Assembly (NCBI RefSeq): GCF_900113125.1
Contig: NZ_FOOG01000025.1
Span: 1-57,157 of the forward strand
Length of the DNA: 57,157 bases
From: Halobacillus alkaliphilus
GTDB taxonomy: Bacteria; Bacillota; Bacilli; Bacillales; Halobacillaceae
Direction: 5' to 3'
Part shown: one piece after another, positions 35,201-44,043 of the stretch
How positions within the stretch are numbered: the first letter of the stretch is position 1
Layout of the letters: each line of letters starts with the position of its first letter
Notes under the pieces: model-generated
The model's input: the letters and a program-made list of their open reading frames with translations, nothing else
Databases searched by the model: none
Told to the model about the DNA's origin: nothing
Program-made: the position numbers and the translations under genes

Positions 35201-35410
35201 CTGACTAATAATACTTATGAAAAACTTAGCAATTCTGAGTTAGTCGGATTATATTTTTCTATACTTCATAATATTTTCGACGGACATTTATCTAATGCCA
35301 TGTTCCATGAAATAAATTTATTAGAGTCGATTGCCAAACAAAGAGGTTTCTTTCTCTCCTACTGCCGGAAGGTAAATAAGCCAAGTAAATTAATGGTTCT
35401 AATCGAGTAA
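35201..35410 (+). CDS. Possible small protein with CTG start (69 aa)
   Basis: An open frame of 70 codons begins at CTG (35201), seven bases after GAGGGGG, with a stop two codons upstream and no other start codon before the middle of the frame. The product is T-N-N-T-Y-E-K-L-S-N-S-E-L-V-G-L-Y-F then a helical, mixed-charge stretch with H-E-I-N-L-L-E-S-I-A-K-Q-R-G. The L-S-x-x-E-L-x-x-x-Y pattern is loosely Sda-like. It may instead be a gene whose ATG was lost. Confidence 0.4.
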   Translation: MTNNTYEKLSNSELVGLYFSILHNIFDGHLSNAMFHEINLLESIAKQRGFFLSYCRKVNKPSKLMVLIE

Positions 35411-35923
35411 CCATCTAGTAAAGCTGGAAATGAAAATCCCATGTTCGACCATGGCTTGGATCCACAATAACCCGATCATCTTACTTAAGGGCTTTGAAAA
35501 TATCCATTGGTTTCATAGATTCCTTAGGTTAAATTACCAAAAGCCAGTATAAATAGATAAAGCATCTGAAGCTCATCGAAGTATTTTCACTAAAATATAG
35601 AAGAAATTTAATCCAAAAACCAGACATCATCATATTCTATGACAAAAAGAGAACCGAGGAATGAGCTGAACCACACGTGATAGGTGTGCCTATTCGTTAC
35701 ATTCGAATATCGATCCTTCTTTGCCTCTTCGGGATAATGCCCATAAGAAAAACACCTCCAAGTGTAGTATTACAACTCTGAAGGTGTTTTAATTACGTCT
35801 ATTATACTAGGTCACTTTAACAATAAGCACGGGCTTTTTTATTCTTAGGCATACTTACTGAGGTTACCCGTAGTTTCTTTGGAAAGTCGCGTTCAAGTTT
35901 TTTAACTAAATAGACAGTGAAGA
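35411..35923. other. Intergenic region, no further gene seen
   Basis: About 510 bp without a convincing coding sequence. The only clear structure is the hairpin at 35749-35790. Confidence 0.5.
35747..35792. terminator. Hairpin terminator
   Basis: Arms AAAACACCT (35749-35757) and AGGTGTTTT (35782-35790), A/T-rich outside. It is the first terminator downstream of the ATP-grasp gene on the minus strand. Confidence 0.6.
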
Positions 35924-36865
35924 TCATTTTGATAACGATAAAAAGGCAGCCATGTGTTCTGTTAAGGGGATTTCAGTCAACAATTCTATAAAGAGAAACT
36001 GGCCGCTTGGATTGACTTCCAGAAATACATACTCTCCTTCAGGAGTAAGACGAAGATCAAATGCGCCATAGAGGATCCCGAGTTTTTCCATCACTTTACG
36101 AATAGACTGACTCGTTTCTTTATCAAGCAAGTGAGGCCGAAAAGGGACAGAATGGTCAAATCGCCAGTCCAACTGTGATGAACCCGATTGGGAATCGATT
36201 TCAGCGGCATACAGGTCATGACCAATGGCTGTCACTCTAATATCCATTGAAGCTTCAATTCGTTCCTGAAAAATAGCCGGGCACTGAGTAAGAGAATCAA
36301 GGCGGTTAAGATCGGAAGGTAATAATTCTTTAGTGGCTGTGATTGGACGGGGCGCACCGCCAATCCTTTTATAAACAAGAGGGTTTCCTCTATCAGCTAA
36401 TGACCGTACGGCTGAAGGATCGTTGGTCATTAGTGTGTTCGGAATGCGTAAGCCAGCTTCTTTAGCTGCAGTGAGTTGGAATCCTTTACGATTAGCAATT
36501 CGGTTAGCATATGGTCGATTTACCCATTTCACTCCGGGTACGAAAGCTTCAAAGCTCTCGAGAAAATGTTCCCATTCACCGTGTACAAAATTCCTTGTGT
36601 CTTCATCAAGTTCACTGTTTTCCTGCGGGGATTTTGGACGTCGCCACCATATCGTTTTCACTTCAGATAATTCAATGGGATGTCCGGGGGAAGAAATAAT
36701 TTTGGCATCCGGCTGCTGTTCTATGGACATGGACATGTGGCAGGATTCCGTGAGGTCTGTAAAATCAATCCACTCCACTTTTTCTCCGCGTTTTTTTAAA
36801 GCTTCGGATACGGCTGCTGCGTGGAAATCTCTTTTATCGGCCACGATTAAAATGGTTTGATTCAT
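35924..36865 (-). CDS. MvdC/MvdD-like ATP-grasp ligase (graspetide-maturase type)
   Basis: The 313-residue protein has the layout of MvdC/MvdD ATP-grasp peptide ligases, which form ester or amide cross-links in graspetides. Visible are an N-terminal pre-ATP-grasp domain with I-W-W-R-R-P (72-77), matching the W-Y/W-R-R-P signature of these maturases; V-Y-K-R (Lys166, ATP); Q-E-R-I-E-A-S-M-D-I-R (200-210); D-L-R (Asp270); and the terminal F-L-E-V-N-P-S-G-Q-F-L-F-I-E (Glu283, Asn285), nearly identical in pattern to MvdD. All Mg-ATP residues are present. The gene lies 12 bp after a 177-residue partner. AAAGGATTAATGGA precedes the ATG. Confidence 0.85.
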   Translation of the reverse strand: MNQTILIVADKRDFHAAAVSEALKKRGEKVEWIDFTDLTESCHMSMSIEQQPDAKIISSPGHPIELSEVKTIWWRRPKSPQENSELDEDTRNFVHGEWEHFLESFEAFVPGVKWVNRPYANRIANRKGFQLTAAKEAGLRIPNTLMTNDPSAVRSLADRGNPLVYKRIGGAPRPITATKELLPSDLNRLDSLTQCPAIFQERIEASMDIRVTAIGHDLYAAEIDSQSGSSQLDWRFDHSVPFRPHLLDKETSQSIRKVMEKLGILYGAFDLRLTPEGEYVFLEVNPSGQFLFIELLTEIPLTEHMAAFLSLSK

Positions 36866-36877
36866 TCCATTAATCCT

Positions 36878-37411
36878 TTAATCCGTATCACAAAAGCCGT
36901 CGTTTAGTACAAGCGTTTTCGAAACCGTCTGCATAACTTCACCTACCGGATTAAGACGGGGATCATCTGCTAAATCCTCTGGAACCCAGCCAATCCTTCT
37001 CGAAAACATCCGCTCCAGTTCAGCCACCTGACTTTCGCCGACATACGTTTGTTCACTTACAGGCAGAGGGGCTCCTCCCAGACTAAAAATCTTGTCCATA
37101 TTTTGCTTAACCTCGGAACCTCCCAGTCCACCCGGCACTTTTTTGATGGTCCAGGGACGCAGTTCATAAATCGTTGCGTTTTCTCTAATCCCTACGTGGA
37201 CCGGTTTTCCAAACTTCGTAAAATTCTTCGGCGGGTTATTCCAGTTCTCCAAAAACGTTACGTCTTCTCTCGGAATGATCCAAGTGCCCTGCCTGTCCGC
37301 TACGTAAATGGACTCTTCATTTTCATCTGTTAAAAAACCTGCAAAATCTACGGCATCTTTTCGTCTTAGTGAAGCGGCGGTCCAGTTTTGTACATCTTTT
37401 AAATTACCCAT
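36878..37411 (-). CDS. Uncharacterised partner of the ATP-grasp ligase (possible substrate)
   Basis: The 177-residue protein has no known family. Residues 30-100 look like a small beta barrel (S-I-Y-V-A-D-R-Q-G-T-W-I-I-P-R-E-D-V, then G-K-P-V-H-V-G-I-R-E-N-A-T-I-Y-E-L). The C-terminal third is loop-rich and ends T-V-S-K-T-L-V-L-N-D-G-F-C-D-T-D, with Thr, Lys and Asp residues a graspetide-type ligase could join. It lacks the classical PFFARYL-like leader. The ATG has GGGAGGGAG upstream. The frame is open 19 codons further to ATT (37468), six bases after a perfect AGGAGG, so a longer form from an ATT start is possible. It precedes the ligase, as precursor genes usually do. Confidence 0.65.
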   Translation of the reverse strand: MGNLKDVQNWTAASLRRKDAVDFAGFLTDENEESIYVADRQGTWIIPREDVTFLENWNNPPKNFTKFGKPVHVGIRENATIYELRPWTIKKVPGGLGGSEVKQNMDKIFSLGGAPLPVSEQTYVGESQVAELERMFSRRIGWVPEDLADDPRLNPVGEVMQTVSKTLVLNDGFCDTD

Positions 37412-37668
37412 TACCGTTGCTCCCTCCCTGTTTATTAAATCTACTAGTGTTTCAGCTTCAATTGAAATTCTTCACCTCCTTTTATTAAATTCTAGCACAT
37501 TTTGCCATATAATGTTTAAATATTCTGAATATTTAAGTGTTCATTTTAACGTGAATTGATCCTCACCGGGACAACCAGCAAAAGTTCCTGCAAAGAACTC
37601 AAGGCCTCAGGCAGAAGCTAAGCCTTGAGACCTTGAGCACTTTAACAGCTAGCATTCATAATACCCTG

Positions 37669-38544
37669 TCAAAATTTCGCCCATTTTACTTGTCGCGCTT
37701 TTTTATATCGGTCCTGCACAGCATCCCAGTTCACCACGTTCCACCAATTGTCCACGTATTTCCCTCTATCATTTTCATATTGCAGATAGTACGCATGCTC
37801 CCACACGTCGATCGGAAGCAAGGGAATCACATCCCACTGACTTAAGTTCTGATGTTTTTCTGCCTGCAATATCTCAAGTCGGTGGGAACGCGGAGACCAC
37901 ACCAGAATGGTCCAACCTGAACCCTCAACTTTTTTGGCAGCGGCAGAATAATGTTCTTTGAACTTCTGAAAACTGCCGAAGCTGTTTTCGATTTCCTTCA
38001 AAAGTTCACCTCCCGGTTTCCCGCCTCCTCGAGGACTCATGATCTCCCAGAAAATCGTATGCAAATAGTGCCCCGCTCCGTTAAATGCCGCTTCACGTTC
38101 CCAATGTTTGATTAAGTCGTAATCCTTATTTCTTCTAGCTTTCTGCATCTCCCTTTCCGCTTTGTTTAAACCATCCACATAGCTTTGATGATGTTTATCA
38201 TGGTGGAGCTGCATAATCCGCCGATCGATATACGGTTCAAGAGCAGCATAATCATAAGGAAGAGGCGGTAATTGATGACCGCCGATCGGGACAGAATCGC
38301 CCTGTCTTTCATCTTCGCCGAAGCGCTGCTGGATCTTTTCTGCAAGTTTATTCAATTCGTGCGCATTTTCCAAATTAAAGGATGAAGCATCCCTGTTCCA
38401 TTCCTTGATTTGGGATAGTAATTCATTCATTTCTTCCTGAAAGGATGGATCCTCAGAAAACGGCCGGGACGCATCCGCTTTGGCTATATGATTCGCCCAC
38501 GTTTCCATTTCACGTAGATAGTTAACAAGTGACTGATCGTTCAT
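37669..38544 (-). CDS. sodF: Superoxide dismutase, SodF type
   Basis: The protein has a 90-residue helical N-terminal extension and a complete Fe/Mn superoxide dismutase domain, the form of B. subtilis SodF. Ligands are visible as L-H-H-D-K-H-H-Q-S-Y-V, G-H-Y-L-H-T-I-F-W and D-V-W-E-H-A-Y-Y-L-Q-Y. It converts superoxide to peroxide and oxygen. I choose the ATG at 38544 (291 residues) after AAAGGGGGA; a GTG seven codons earlier is unsupported. The insertion Q-K-A-R-R-N-K-D-Y between the first two ligands is longer than in SodA. Confidence 0.9.
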   Translation of the reverse strand: MNDQSLVNYLREMETWANHIAKADASRPFSEDPSFQEEMNELLSQIKEWNRDASSFNLENAHELNKLAEKIQQRFGEDERQGDSVPIGGHQLPPLPYDYAALEPYIDRRIMQLHHDKHHQSYVDGLNKAEREMQKARRNKDYDLIKHWEREAAFNGAGHYLHTIFWEIMSPRGGGKPGGELLKEIENSFGSFQKFKEHYSAAAKKVEGSGWTILVWSPRSHRLEILQAEKHQNLSQWDVIPLLPIDVWEHAYYLQYENDRGKYVDNWWNVVNWDAVQDRYKKARQVKWAKF

Positions 38545-38800
38545 ATGCTTCTCCCCCTTTTCCACTGTATAACTATATGCAGTTCTGATTGCTCTTTTGT
38601 ATGATTTTGAAAAACCTTAAAAAAGGAAGAAGAGGGATGGATACTGTGAAAAGTTCAGGAGATGGATTGGTTTGTAACATTGGATGAAGATCAAGTGCCG
38701 AATCTTTAATTTCTTCTATAGCAAAAAAATCATACTACATTGTCACACTGTTCATGACGCTGACATACGATCTAAACGCTTCGATTATGAACATAAATAA

Positions 38801-38824
38801 TCCGCCCCCAAATCTGAGGGCGGA
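38801..38824 (-). terminator. Terminator of maeN
   Basis: CCGCCC and GGGCGG arms with a partly paired middle (CCC..GAG) form a GC-rich hairpin directly downstream of maeN. The following minus-strand sequence is only moderately T-rich. Confidence 0.6.
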
Positions 38825-38836
38825 ATCTCTTTTTAT

Positions 38837-40162
38837 TTACATTAGAAATGGAATGATTAAACTCGCTAAAAGCAGGATAATGGCGCCTCCCAAACGGGAA
38901 GAAATCTGTGCGAATGGCATAAGTTCCATTCTTCTTGAGGAAGATAGGACGGCAACATCTCCTGTCCCTCCCATATTAGCCATACAAAGTCCTGCCGTAA
39001 TGGCTGATTCGATTGGATAGAATCCAACAAGCTTGCCTAGCACCCCTGCTCCAATCACGGCACCTAAAACAACACCAAGAACTGTGACAATGTAAGGGAG
39101 CGTTAAGGCTTCAAGAACGGTTCCTAAATCTGTATAGGCAATCCCAATCCCAAAAAGCAGGGCAAGCGTCCAGTTTTTAGCTACAAACTTATACCACTGG
39201 TTTGCTCCTTCTAATATATTTTGTGGTATAACGCCCGCAATTTTAGCTATCGCTACAATGATAATCATGATCGCGTAGGCGTGAATTGGAATAAACCCAC
39301 CTAATAAGGATCCTATGGTAAAAAATAAGACAGCAGCCATTAAGCCAATTCCCATCTTCTGAATGTCAAAGGATGGCTTCTCTTCCTTATACTCGAAACC
39401 TCTCAGTAACTGTCCATTTCCCGTGAGAGAAGGAACTTTTTTACCGAGAAGGTTAAGCATACTTGCTAAAATGATGGCGAAAACGTTACCTAATGCTAAA
39501 GCAGGAACCAGCATGGAAATATAATAGCTGGGATCGTTACCCATAAGTTCACTATAAATCTGACTCATAGGAACTGCACCGGCTCCCATGCCTCCTCCCA
39601 TGATTGGCATTGTAATCACGAGTACAGCGTCTCGTAACGAGAATCCAACCAGAGATCCTAATAAGCCGGCAATCGCCATAGCACCGATCACGGCTCCAAA
39701 AATCGGCAAAAAGTATCGGAGACCGACTTTGATTAGAATCTTCTTATTCATTCCTAAGATGCTTCCGGTAATCAGTGCGGCGATATAAAAGTTTAAGAAT
39801 CCGCCATCTTTCATAAAGTCATTAATCATAGTAGCGGTCGTTTCCGGAATGAAACCCGCATATACCATATAGGCTGCGCCGAAAATAGCGAGGATCGCGC
39901 CGCCTCCTAAATAAGTTTTCAGGATAGGGGTATGATCTCCAATCCACCCAAACAGTTCTCCCAGTACCATCATTACAAGAAGGCTGCCGATCATTCCGCC
40001 TGGCAGATTTCCAGTGTACATACTTACTAGAGTAAGAGCAGTAATGATTAAGAACCACATAAGAGGAAGACCATATATTGTAATCGCTTTCTTTTCTTTG
40101 TTTATGGAAGTGACATTTTGACTGAGGGGTTGCGACTGAACTCTTTCCGCTGAACTGGACAT
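38837..40162 (-). CDS. maeN: 2-hydroxycarboxylate (malate) transporter, MaeN-like
   Basis: This 441-residue 2HCT-family symporter has eleven predicted helices and two re-entrant loops marked by G-G-G-M-G-A-G-A-V-P-M-S (about 190-201) and N-M-G-G-T-G-D-V-A-V-L (about 403-413). Family members carry malate or citrate with Na+ or H+. B. subtilis MaeN is a Na+/malate symporter controlled by MalK-MalR. Here it follows a malic enzyme gene and a MalK-MalR-like pair, so malate is the likely substrate. A cre-like sequence with two mismatches lies near 40277. AAGGAGAGATCAC precedes the ATG. Confidence 0.9.
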   Translation of the reverse strand: MSSSAERVQSQPLSQNVTSINKEKKAITIYGLPLMWFLIITALTLVSMYTGNLPGGMIGSLLVMMVLGELFGWIGDHTPILKTYLGGGAILAIFGAAYMVYAGFIPETTATMINDFMKDGGFLNFYIAALITGSILGMNKKILIKVGLRYFLPIFGAVIGAMAIAGLLGSLVGFSLRDAVLVITMPIMGGGMGAGAVPMSQIYSELMGNDPSYYISMLVPALALGNVFAIILASMLNLLGKKVPSLTGNGQLLRGFEYKEEKPSFDIQKMGIGLMAAVLFFTIGSLLGGFIPIHAYAIMIIIVAIAKIAGVIPQNILEGANQWYKFVAKNWTLALLFGIGIAYTDLGTVLEALTLPYIVTVLGVVLGAVIGAGVLGKLVGFYPIESAITAGLCMANMGGTGDVAVLSSSRRMELMPFAQISSRLGGAIILLLASLIIPFLM

Positions 40163-40341
40163 GTGATCTCTCCTTTTTTATTAATTTTGTTAAATATGTT
40201 AGTTAATTTCGTAAGCTAGTCCATATTTAAAAAAACTCTTAAGTGTCTTCTGTAGCCGTAATGAGTTGGAAGGGGTGGTAAACGGATTCACTTTCCCCAA
40301 CCATCTTTTCCAAAAAGTTTATAGTCTGATGGTGCGAAGTC

Positions 40342-41523
40342 TTAAACTAAGCACTCTTCTTTTTCACTGACCATTTGTTCCACTGCCTCCGCAACCGTCA
40401 AAGCAACGGTTTTATTCAGAGCGCTTGGAATCACATATTCCGGTCGCAGCTCTTCGTCCGTTACCACTCTTGAGATTCCTTCAGCTGCCGCTACCTTCAT
40501 ATCCATCGTAATGTCCCGCACTTTTTTATCGATGGCTCCTTTAAAAATTCCAGGAAAAGCAAGGAGATTATTGATTTGATTAGGATAATCCGAGCGGCCG
40601 GTCCCAACCACTGCGGCCCCTGCTTCAAGTGCCTCACTCGGATCAATTTCCGGGATCGGGTTAGCCATAGCAAAAATAATCGGATCACGGTTCATCTTCT
40701 GAACCTGTTCTTTACTAAGTACATCGGGTGCAGACACACCGATAAATATATCGGCGCCAACAATGACTTCATTTAAACCTCCGTGCACACCTTTAAGATT
40801 TGTTCTTTCTGCCATGGAAGCTTGTCTTGAGTTCATCCAGGACGCTCCTTTTTCCACCACGCCCTCCAGACTAACCAGCGTTACATCCGTAAATCCTGCA
40901 TATAAAAGTAAATCAGCAATCGCAATTCCAGCTGCTCCGGCTCCGTTAACGACTACTTTTGTATGTTGAATAGATTTGTTGACGATTTTTAGCGAGTTTA
41001 ACAGAGCAGCTAATACAACGATGGCTGTTCCGTGCTGATCATCGTGGAAGACAGGAATATCCAGCTCCTGCTTTAACCGCTCTTCAATTTCAAAGCACCT
41101 CGGGGCCGAAATATCCTCAAGGTTTACACCTGAAAACGTCGAAGCTAGTGCTTTGATAATGGAAATAATCTCCTCTGTATTTTGTGTATCCAGACACAAA
41201 GGGAAAGCGTCGACTCCCGCAAACTTTTTAAACAGCATGCTCTTCCCTTCCATAACGGGAAGGGCTGCTTTCGGACCTATATCTCCAAGTCCTAATACGG
41301 CGGTTCCATCAGTCACAATAGCGACCATGTTTCCTTTAGAAGTCAGCTCATCCGCTTGCTCCGGTTCATCGGCAATGGCTCTACAAATATCTGCCACTCC
41401 TGGTGTATAAACCAGGCTTAAATCCTCTTCTGTATCCACAGGCATTTTACTGGCTATCTCAATCTTTCCTCTAAACGCTCGATGTAAATTCAGGGTTTCT
41501 TTGCTAAGATCCTCTCTCATCAT
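40342..41523 (-). CDS. NAD(P)-dependent malic enzyme
   Basis: Malic enzyme converts malate to pyruvate and CO2. The 393-residue bacterial short form shows Y-T-P-G-V-A (catalytic Tyr near 39), the G-D-I-G-P-K-A-A-L-P-V-M-E-G-K loop with the general-base Lys, C-F-E-I-E and F-H-D-D-Q-H-G-T-A for the metal, and the dinucleotide fold G-A-G-A-A-G-I-A. It is closest in build to YtsJ-type enzymes of B. subtilis. It lies between the MalR gene, from which a terminator separates it, and maeN, 180 bp downstream. A cre-like site is in its leader. Confidence 0.92.
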   Translation of the reverse strand: MMREDLSKETLNLHRAFRGKIEIASKMPVDTEEDLSLVYTPGVADICRAIADEPEQADELTSKGNMVAIVTDGTAVLGLGDIGPKAALPVMEGKSMLFKKFAGVDAFPLCLDTQNTEEIISIIKALASTFSGVNLEDISAPRCFEIEERLKQELDIPVFHDDQHGTAIVVLAALLNSLKIVNKSIQHTKVVVNGAGAAGIAIADLLLYAGFTDVTLVSLEGVVEKGASWMNSRQASMAERTNLKGVHGGLNEVIVGADIFIGVSAPDVLSKEQVQKMNRDPIIFAMANPIPEIDPSEALEAGAAVVGTGRSDYPNQINNLLAFPGIFKGAIDKKVRDITMDMKVAAAEGISRVVTDEELRPEYVIPSALNKTVALTVAEAVEQMVSEKEECLV

Positions 41524-41544
41524 CTTCTAACCTCCAGTCGTTAA

Positions 41545-41558
41545 AGAAATCGTTTTCA
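41545..41558. promoter_or_regulatory. Candidate cre site in the malic enzyme leader
   Basis: AGAAATCGTTTTCA matches the cre consensus at 13 of 14 positions (first base A instead of T). It lies 22-35 bp upstream of the start codon, where CcpA could block transcription. Confidence 0.45.
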
Positions 41559-41628
41559 TTGATTGATTTCATGGTAAATGCAATCGCTTTACCTGCCCAT
41601 CATATGAAAGTAAAAATCTTATTGTAAT

Positions 41629-41661
41629 TAAAAAAAGCAGCCCGGGGAGGCTGCTTTTTTT
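41629..41661 (-). terminator. Terminator of malKR
   Basis: A perfect 13-bp stem (AAAAAAAGCAGCC with GGCTGCTTTTTTT, arms 41630-41642 and 41649-41661) overlaps the stop codon of the response regulator and separates it from the malic enzyme gene. Confidence 0.85.
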
Positions 41662-42370
41662 AATGGTAAAATTCTAAGTCTAATTGACGTGTATTCTTGA
41701 TTTGGTATTGATATACCGGACGCCCCACCCCATAAATAAGAGTTTCCTCCAGAAAGTCGATTTCCTTAAGAAACTTTAAATACTTCCGGACCGATACTCT
41801 GGAAATTGCGGTTTCCTGAGCGATTTCATCCGTTGAAAAGGAGATTTCTCCTTTTGTTCGGATCACACTTATGATGTGCTCAAGCGTTGTTTGCGTGAGC
41901 CCTTTCGGCACCTGGATGCGGTGGTTGTCCTGCCGTTCCTCCTGCTTACTCAGGATTTGATCAAGCTCCTCCTGACTTACCTTCTGTTTGGCCTGAAGTA
42001 CAGACTGACTCTCTTTATATTTTTCGAGCGCTTCCTGAAGACGTCCGAATTCGAAAGGTTTAATTAAGTAATCAACCGCTCCAAGACGGAGCGACTGCTG
42101 AATTTGTTCTCTTTCAGAAGCAGCCGTAATCAAGATAACATCCACCTGCTTATCCTTTCCCCGGAGCTCCTTCAAAAGCTGGAGTCCATTCCTCCCCGGC
42201 ATATAAACATCAAGAAGAATTAAATCAACTTGAGCTTCTTCGAGACAATTAAAGGCTTCCTCCACGTCAGAAGCCGAAGCTACAAGGTGAAACCCTTCTA
42301 CTTGCTCGACATACTTCTTATTTAAATCTGCAACCATTGGATCATCTTCAACAATCAGCACTTGAATCAT
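41660..42370 (-). CDS. malR: Malate response regulator (MalR/DcuR/CitB family)
   Basis: Residues 1-118 are a receiver domain: Asp9-Asp10 metal site, phospho-acceptor Asp54 in L-L-D-V-Y-M-P-G, and Lys104 in I-K-P-F. Residues 155-236 are a helix-turn-helix output domain of the DcuR/CitB type (F-S-T-D-E-I-A-Q-E-T-A-I-S-R-V-S-V-R-K-Y-L). Its start overlaps the kinase stop by 4 bp (ATGA). In B. subtilis MalR activates maeN and malic enzyme genes; here the same genes lie immediately downstream. Confidence 0.9.
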   Translation of the reverse strand: MIQVLIVEDDPMVADLNKKYVEQVEGFHLVASASDVEEAFNCLEEAQVDLILLDVYMPGRNGLQLLKELRGKDKQVDVILITAASEREQIQQSLRLGAVDYLIKPFEFGRLQEALEKYKESQSVLQAKQKVSQEELDQILSKQEERQDNHRIQVPKGLTQTTLEHIISVIRTKGEISFSTDEIAQETAISRVSVRKYLKFLKEIDFLEETLIYGVGRPVYQYQIKNTRQLDLEFYH

Positions 42371-43971
42371 GCTTGATCCACCTCCGCTTCATAAGGAATA
42401 ATGACAAGGAAAGTTGTCCCTTTCCCTGCCTCTGAGTTCAGCTCAATCGAGCCTTCAAGGGATTCTACGCTTGCTTGAACGAGATGAAGCCCATAGCCTC
42501 TGTCTTCTCCCTTCGTCGACACCCCTTTTTGAAAGATATCTGTCTGCTGTTCTTCTTCTATCCCGCGTCCCGTGTCACTCACTTCAATCTCCAGAAGTTC
42601 GTCTACATATGAAAGCACAAGGTTAATCTGCCGATCCTCACTTCCGTCCAGACTTTCAATCGCATTATCGATCAGGTTTCCAATAACGGTGACCAATTCA
42701 TGCGTCACTGACTCATCCAGAGAGGCAGGAATGGCGGTCTCACAATTTACGGATAAACGGATGTTCTGTTCACGCGCATAGCTTAATTTGCCGATCATAA
42801 ATCCAGCGAGCACCGGATCCTTAATTTTATTCGTAATGATATCTGCTTCATGGACCTGGTGATCCACCAGTCTTTTCATATACGATTTCACCTCTTGAAA
42901 CGACTCCAACTCCACCATACCCAGCATGACATGAAGTTTATTTTTAAATTCATGCGACTGTGCGCGAAGAGACTCGGCATATAACCGGACACCTGTCAGC
43001 TGCTCGGCAAGTTGGTTGACCTCCGTTTTATCCCGAAATGTGGAGATCGCTCCCACCACTTCATCATTGACGATCAGCGGGACCCGGTTCACGATAATGG
43101 ACGATCCATTAATTATCTGCTCTTCATCAAGCTCTGCTTCCCCTGTCCGGAGAACCCTCTCGAGCATCGAATGAGGGATATACTCTGATATCGGCAGCCC
43201 GATCGGATCTTCCTCTTGAATGCCGGCTTTTTGAAAAATACTCCTTGCCGACTTATTGACGAGCGTAATTCTTGTGTCCGCATCCACAGCAATAATCCCT
43301 TCGCGAACGGAATGAAGCATCCGGTTCCGCTCCTCGTGGATGCGGGCAATTGCCACTGGTTCAAGACCGAACAAGCTTTTTTTAATGTACCGGGCTAGTA
43401 AGAATGCGCCGAGAACACCAACAAGTGCACCGATCAAAGAACCTATTAAAATATTTCGATGGCTGCTTTGCAAGGCAGCTTCTACCGCATTCAGAGAGAT
43501 TCCAACCGAAACGGCACCTACCTGTTCCCCGTTGTCCGCTACAATTGGAGTAAAGGCACGAACCGATTGCCCTAACGTTCCTTCAGATATGGATATGTAC
43601 TCTTCTCCATTCAGGACCCTTTTCTCATCCCCTCCAACAAACGACTTTCCAAGTAAGTCAGGATTCGGATGGGATTGTCGAATTCCTTCCATATTCATAA
43701 CCACTACAAACAGGACATCAGAAGCTTCTTGAATACTCATCGCGTAATCCTGAATGACCTGGTTATTAGATGCATCTTGTAGTTCATCCTGTACGACCTG
43801 CGATTCAGCTACTGTCCGTGAAACGATCAGCGCCTTTTCTTCCAGCTGGTTACGAATCGTGTCGCTAGTGTTTTCCGTGATCAGAAGATCCGTAATCAGT
43901 AAAGAAAATAACACCACTAAAAGCACGTAAAAAATGATCATCGTGCTCAATTTAAATCTTGAATTTTTCAT
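42367..43971 (-). CDS. malK: Malate sensor kinase (MalK/DctS/CitA family)
   Basis: The 534-residue kinase has two membrane helices (10-31 and 173-195) enclosing an extracellular sCache domain with D-V-L-F-V-V-V-M-N near residue 85, the ligand pocket region of CitA/DcuS sensors. A PAS domain follows (about 215-320), then the Spo0B-like histidine box with His340 in S-H-E-F-K-N-K, and the ATPase with N-L-I-D-N-A (Asn436), D-T-G-R-G and G-Y-G-L-H-L-V. It would sense C4-dicarboxylates and phosphorylate MalR. Confidence 0.92.
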   Translation of the reverse strand: MKNSRFKLSTMIIFYVLLVVLFSLLITDLLITENTSDTIRNQLEEKALIVSRTVAESQVVQDELQDASNNQVIQDYAMSIQEASDVLFVVVMNMEGIRQSHPNPDLLGKSFVGGDEKRVLNGEEYISISEGTLGQSVRAFTPIVADNGEQVGAVSVGISLNAVEAALQSSHRNILIGSLIGALVGVLGAFLLARYIKKSLFGLEPVAIARIHEERNRMLHSVREGIIAVDADTRITLVNKSARSIFQKAGIQEEDPIGLPISEYIPHSMLERVLRTGEAELDEEQIINGSSIIVNRVPLIVNDEVVGAISTFRDKTEVNQLAEQLTGVRLYAESLRAQSHEFKNKLHVMLGMVELESFQEVKSYMKRLVDHQVHEADIITNKIKDPVLAGFMIGKLSYAREQNIRLSVNCETAIPASLDESVTHELVTVIGNLIDNAIESLDGSEDRQINLVLSYVDELLEIEVSDTGRGIEEEQQTDIFQKGVSTKGEDRGYGLHLVQASVESLEGSIELNSEAGKGTTFLVIIPYEAEVDQA

Positions 43972-44043
43972 GGTATATCTCCTAATTAATTAAGGTTTTT
44001 CAAGTTTATCATAATCTGGAAGAATAGTTTCTCTAGTATTTCA

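Noticed and set aside
36878-37411. Classical microviridin-type precursor peptide
   Set aside because: The PFFARYL-like leader and repeated core motifs are absent, so only a general substrate hypothesis is kept.
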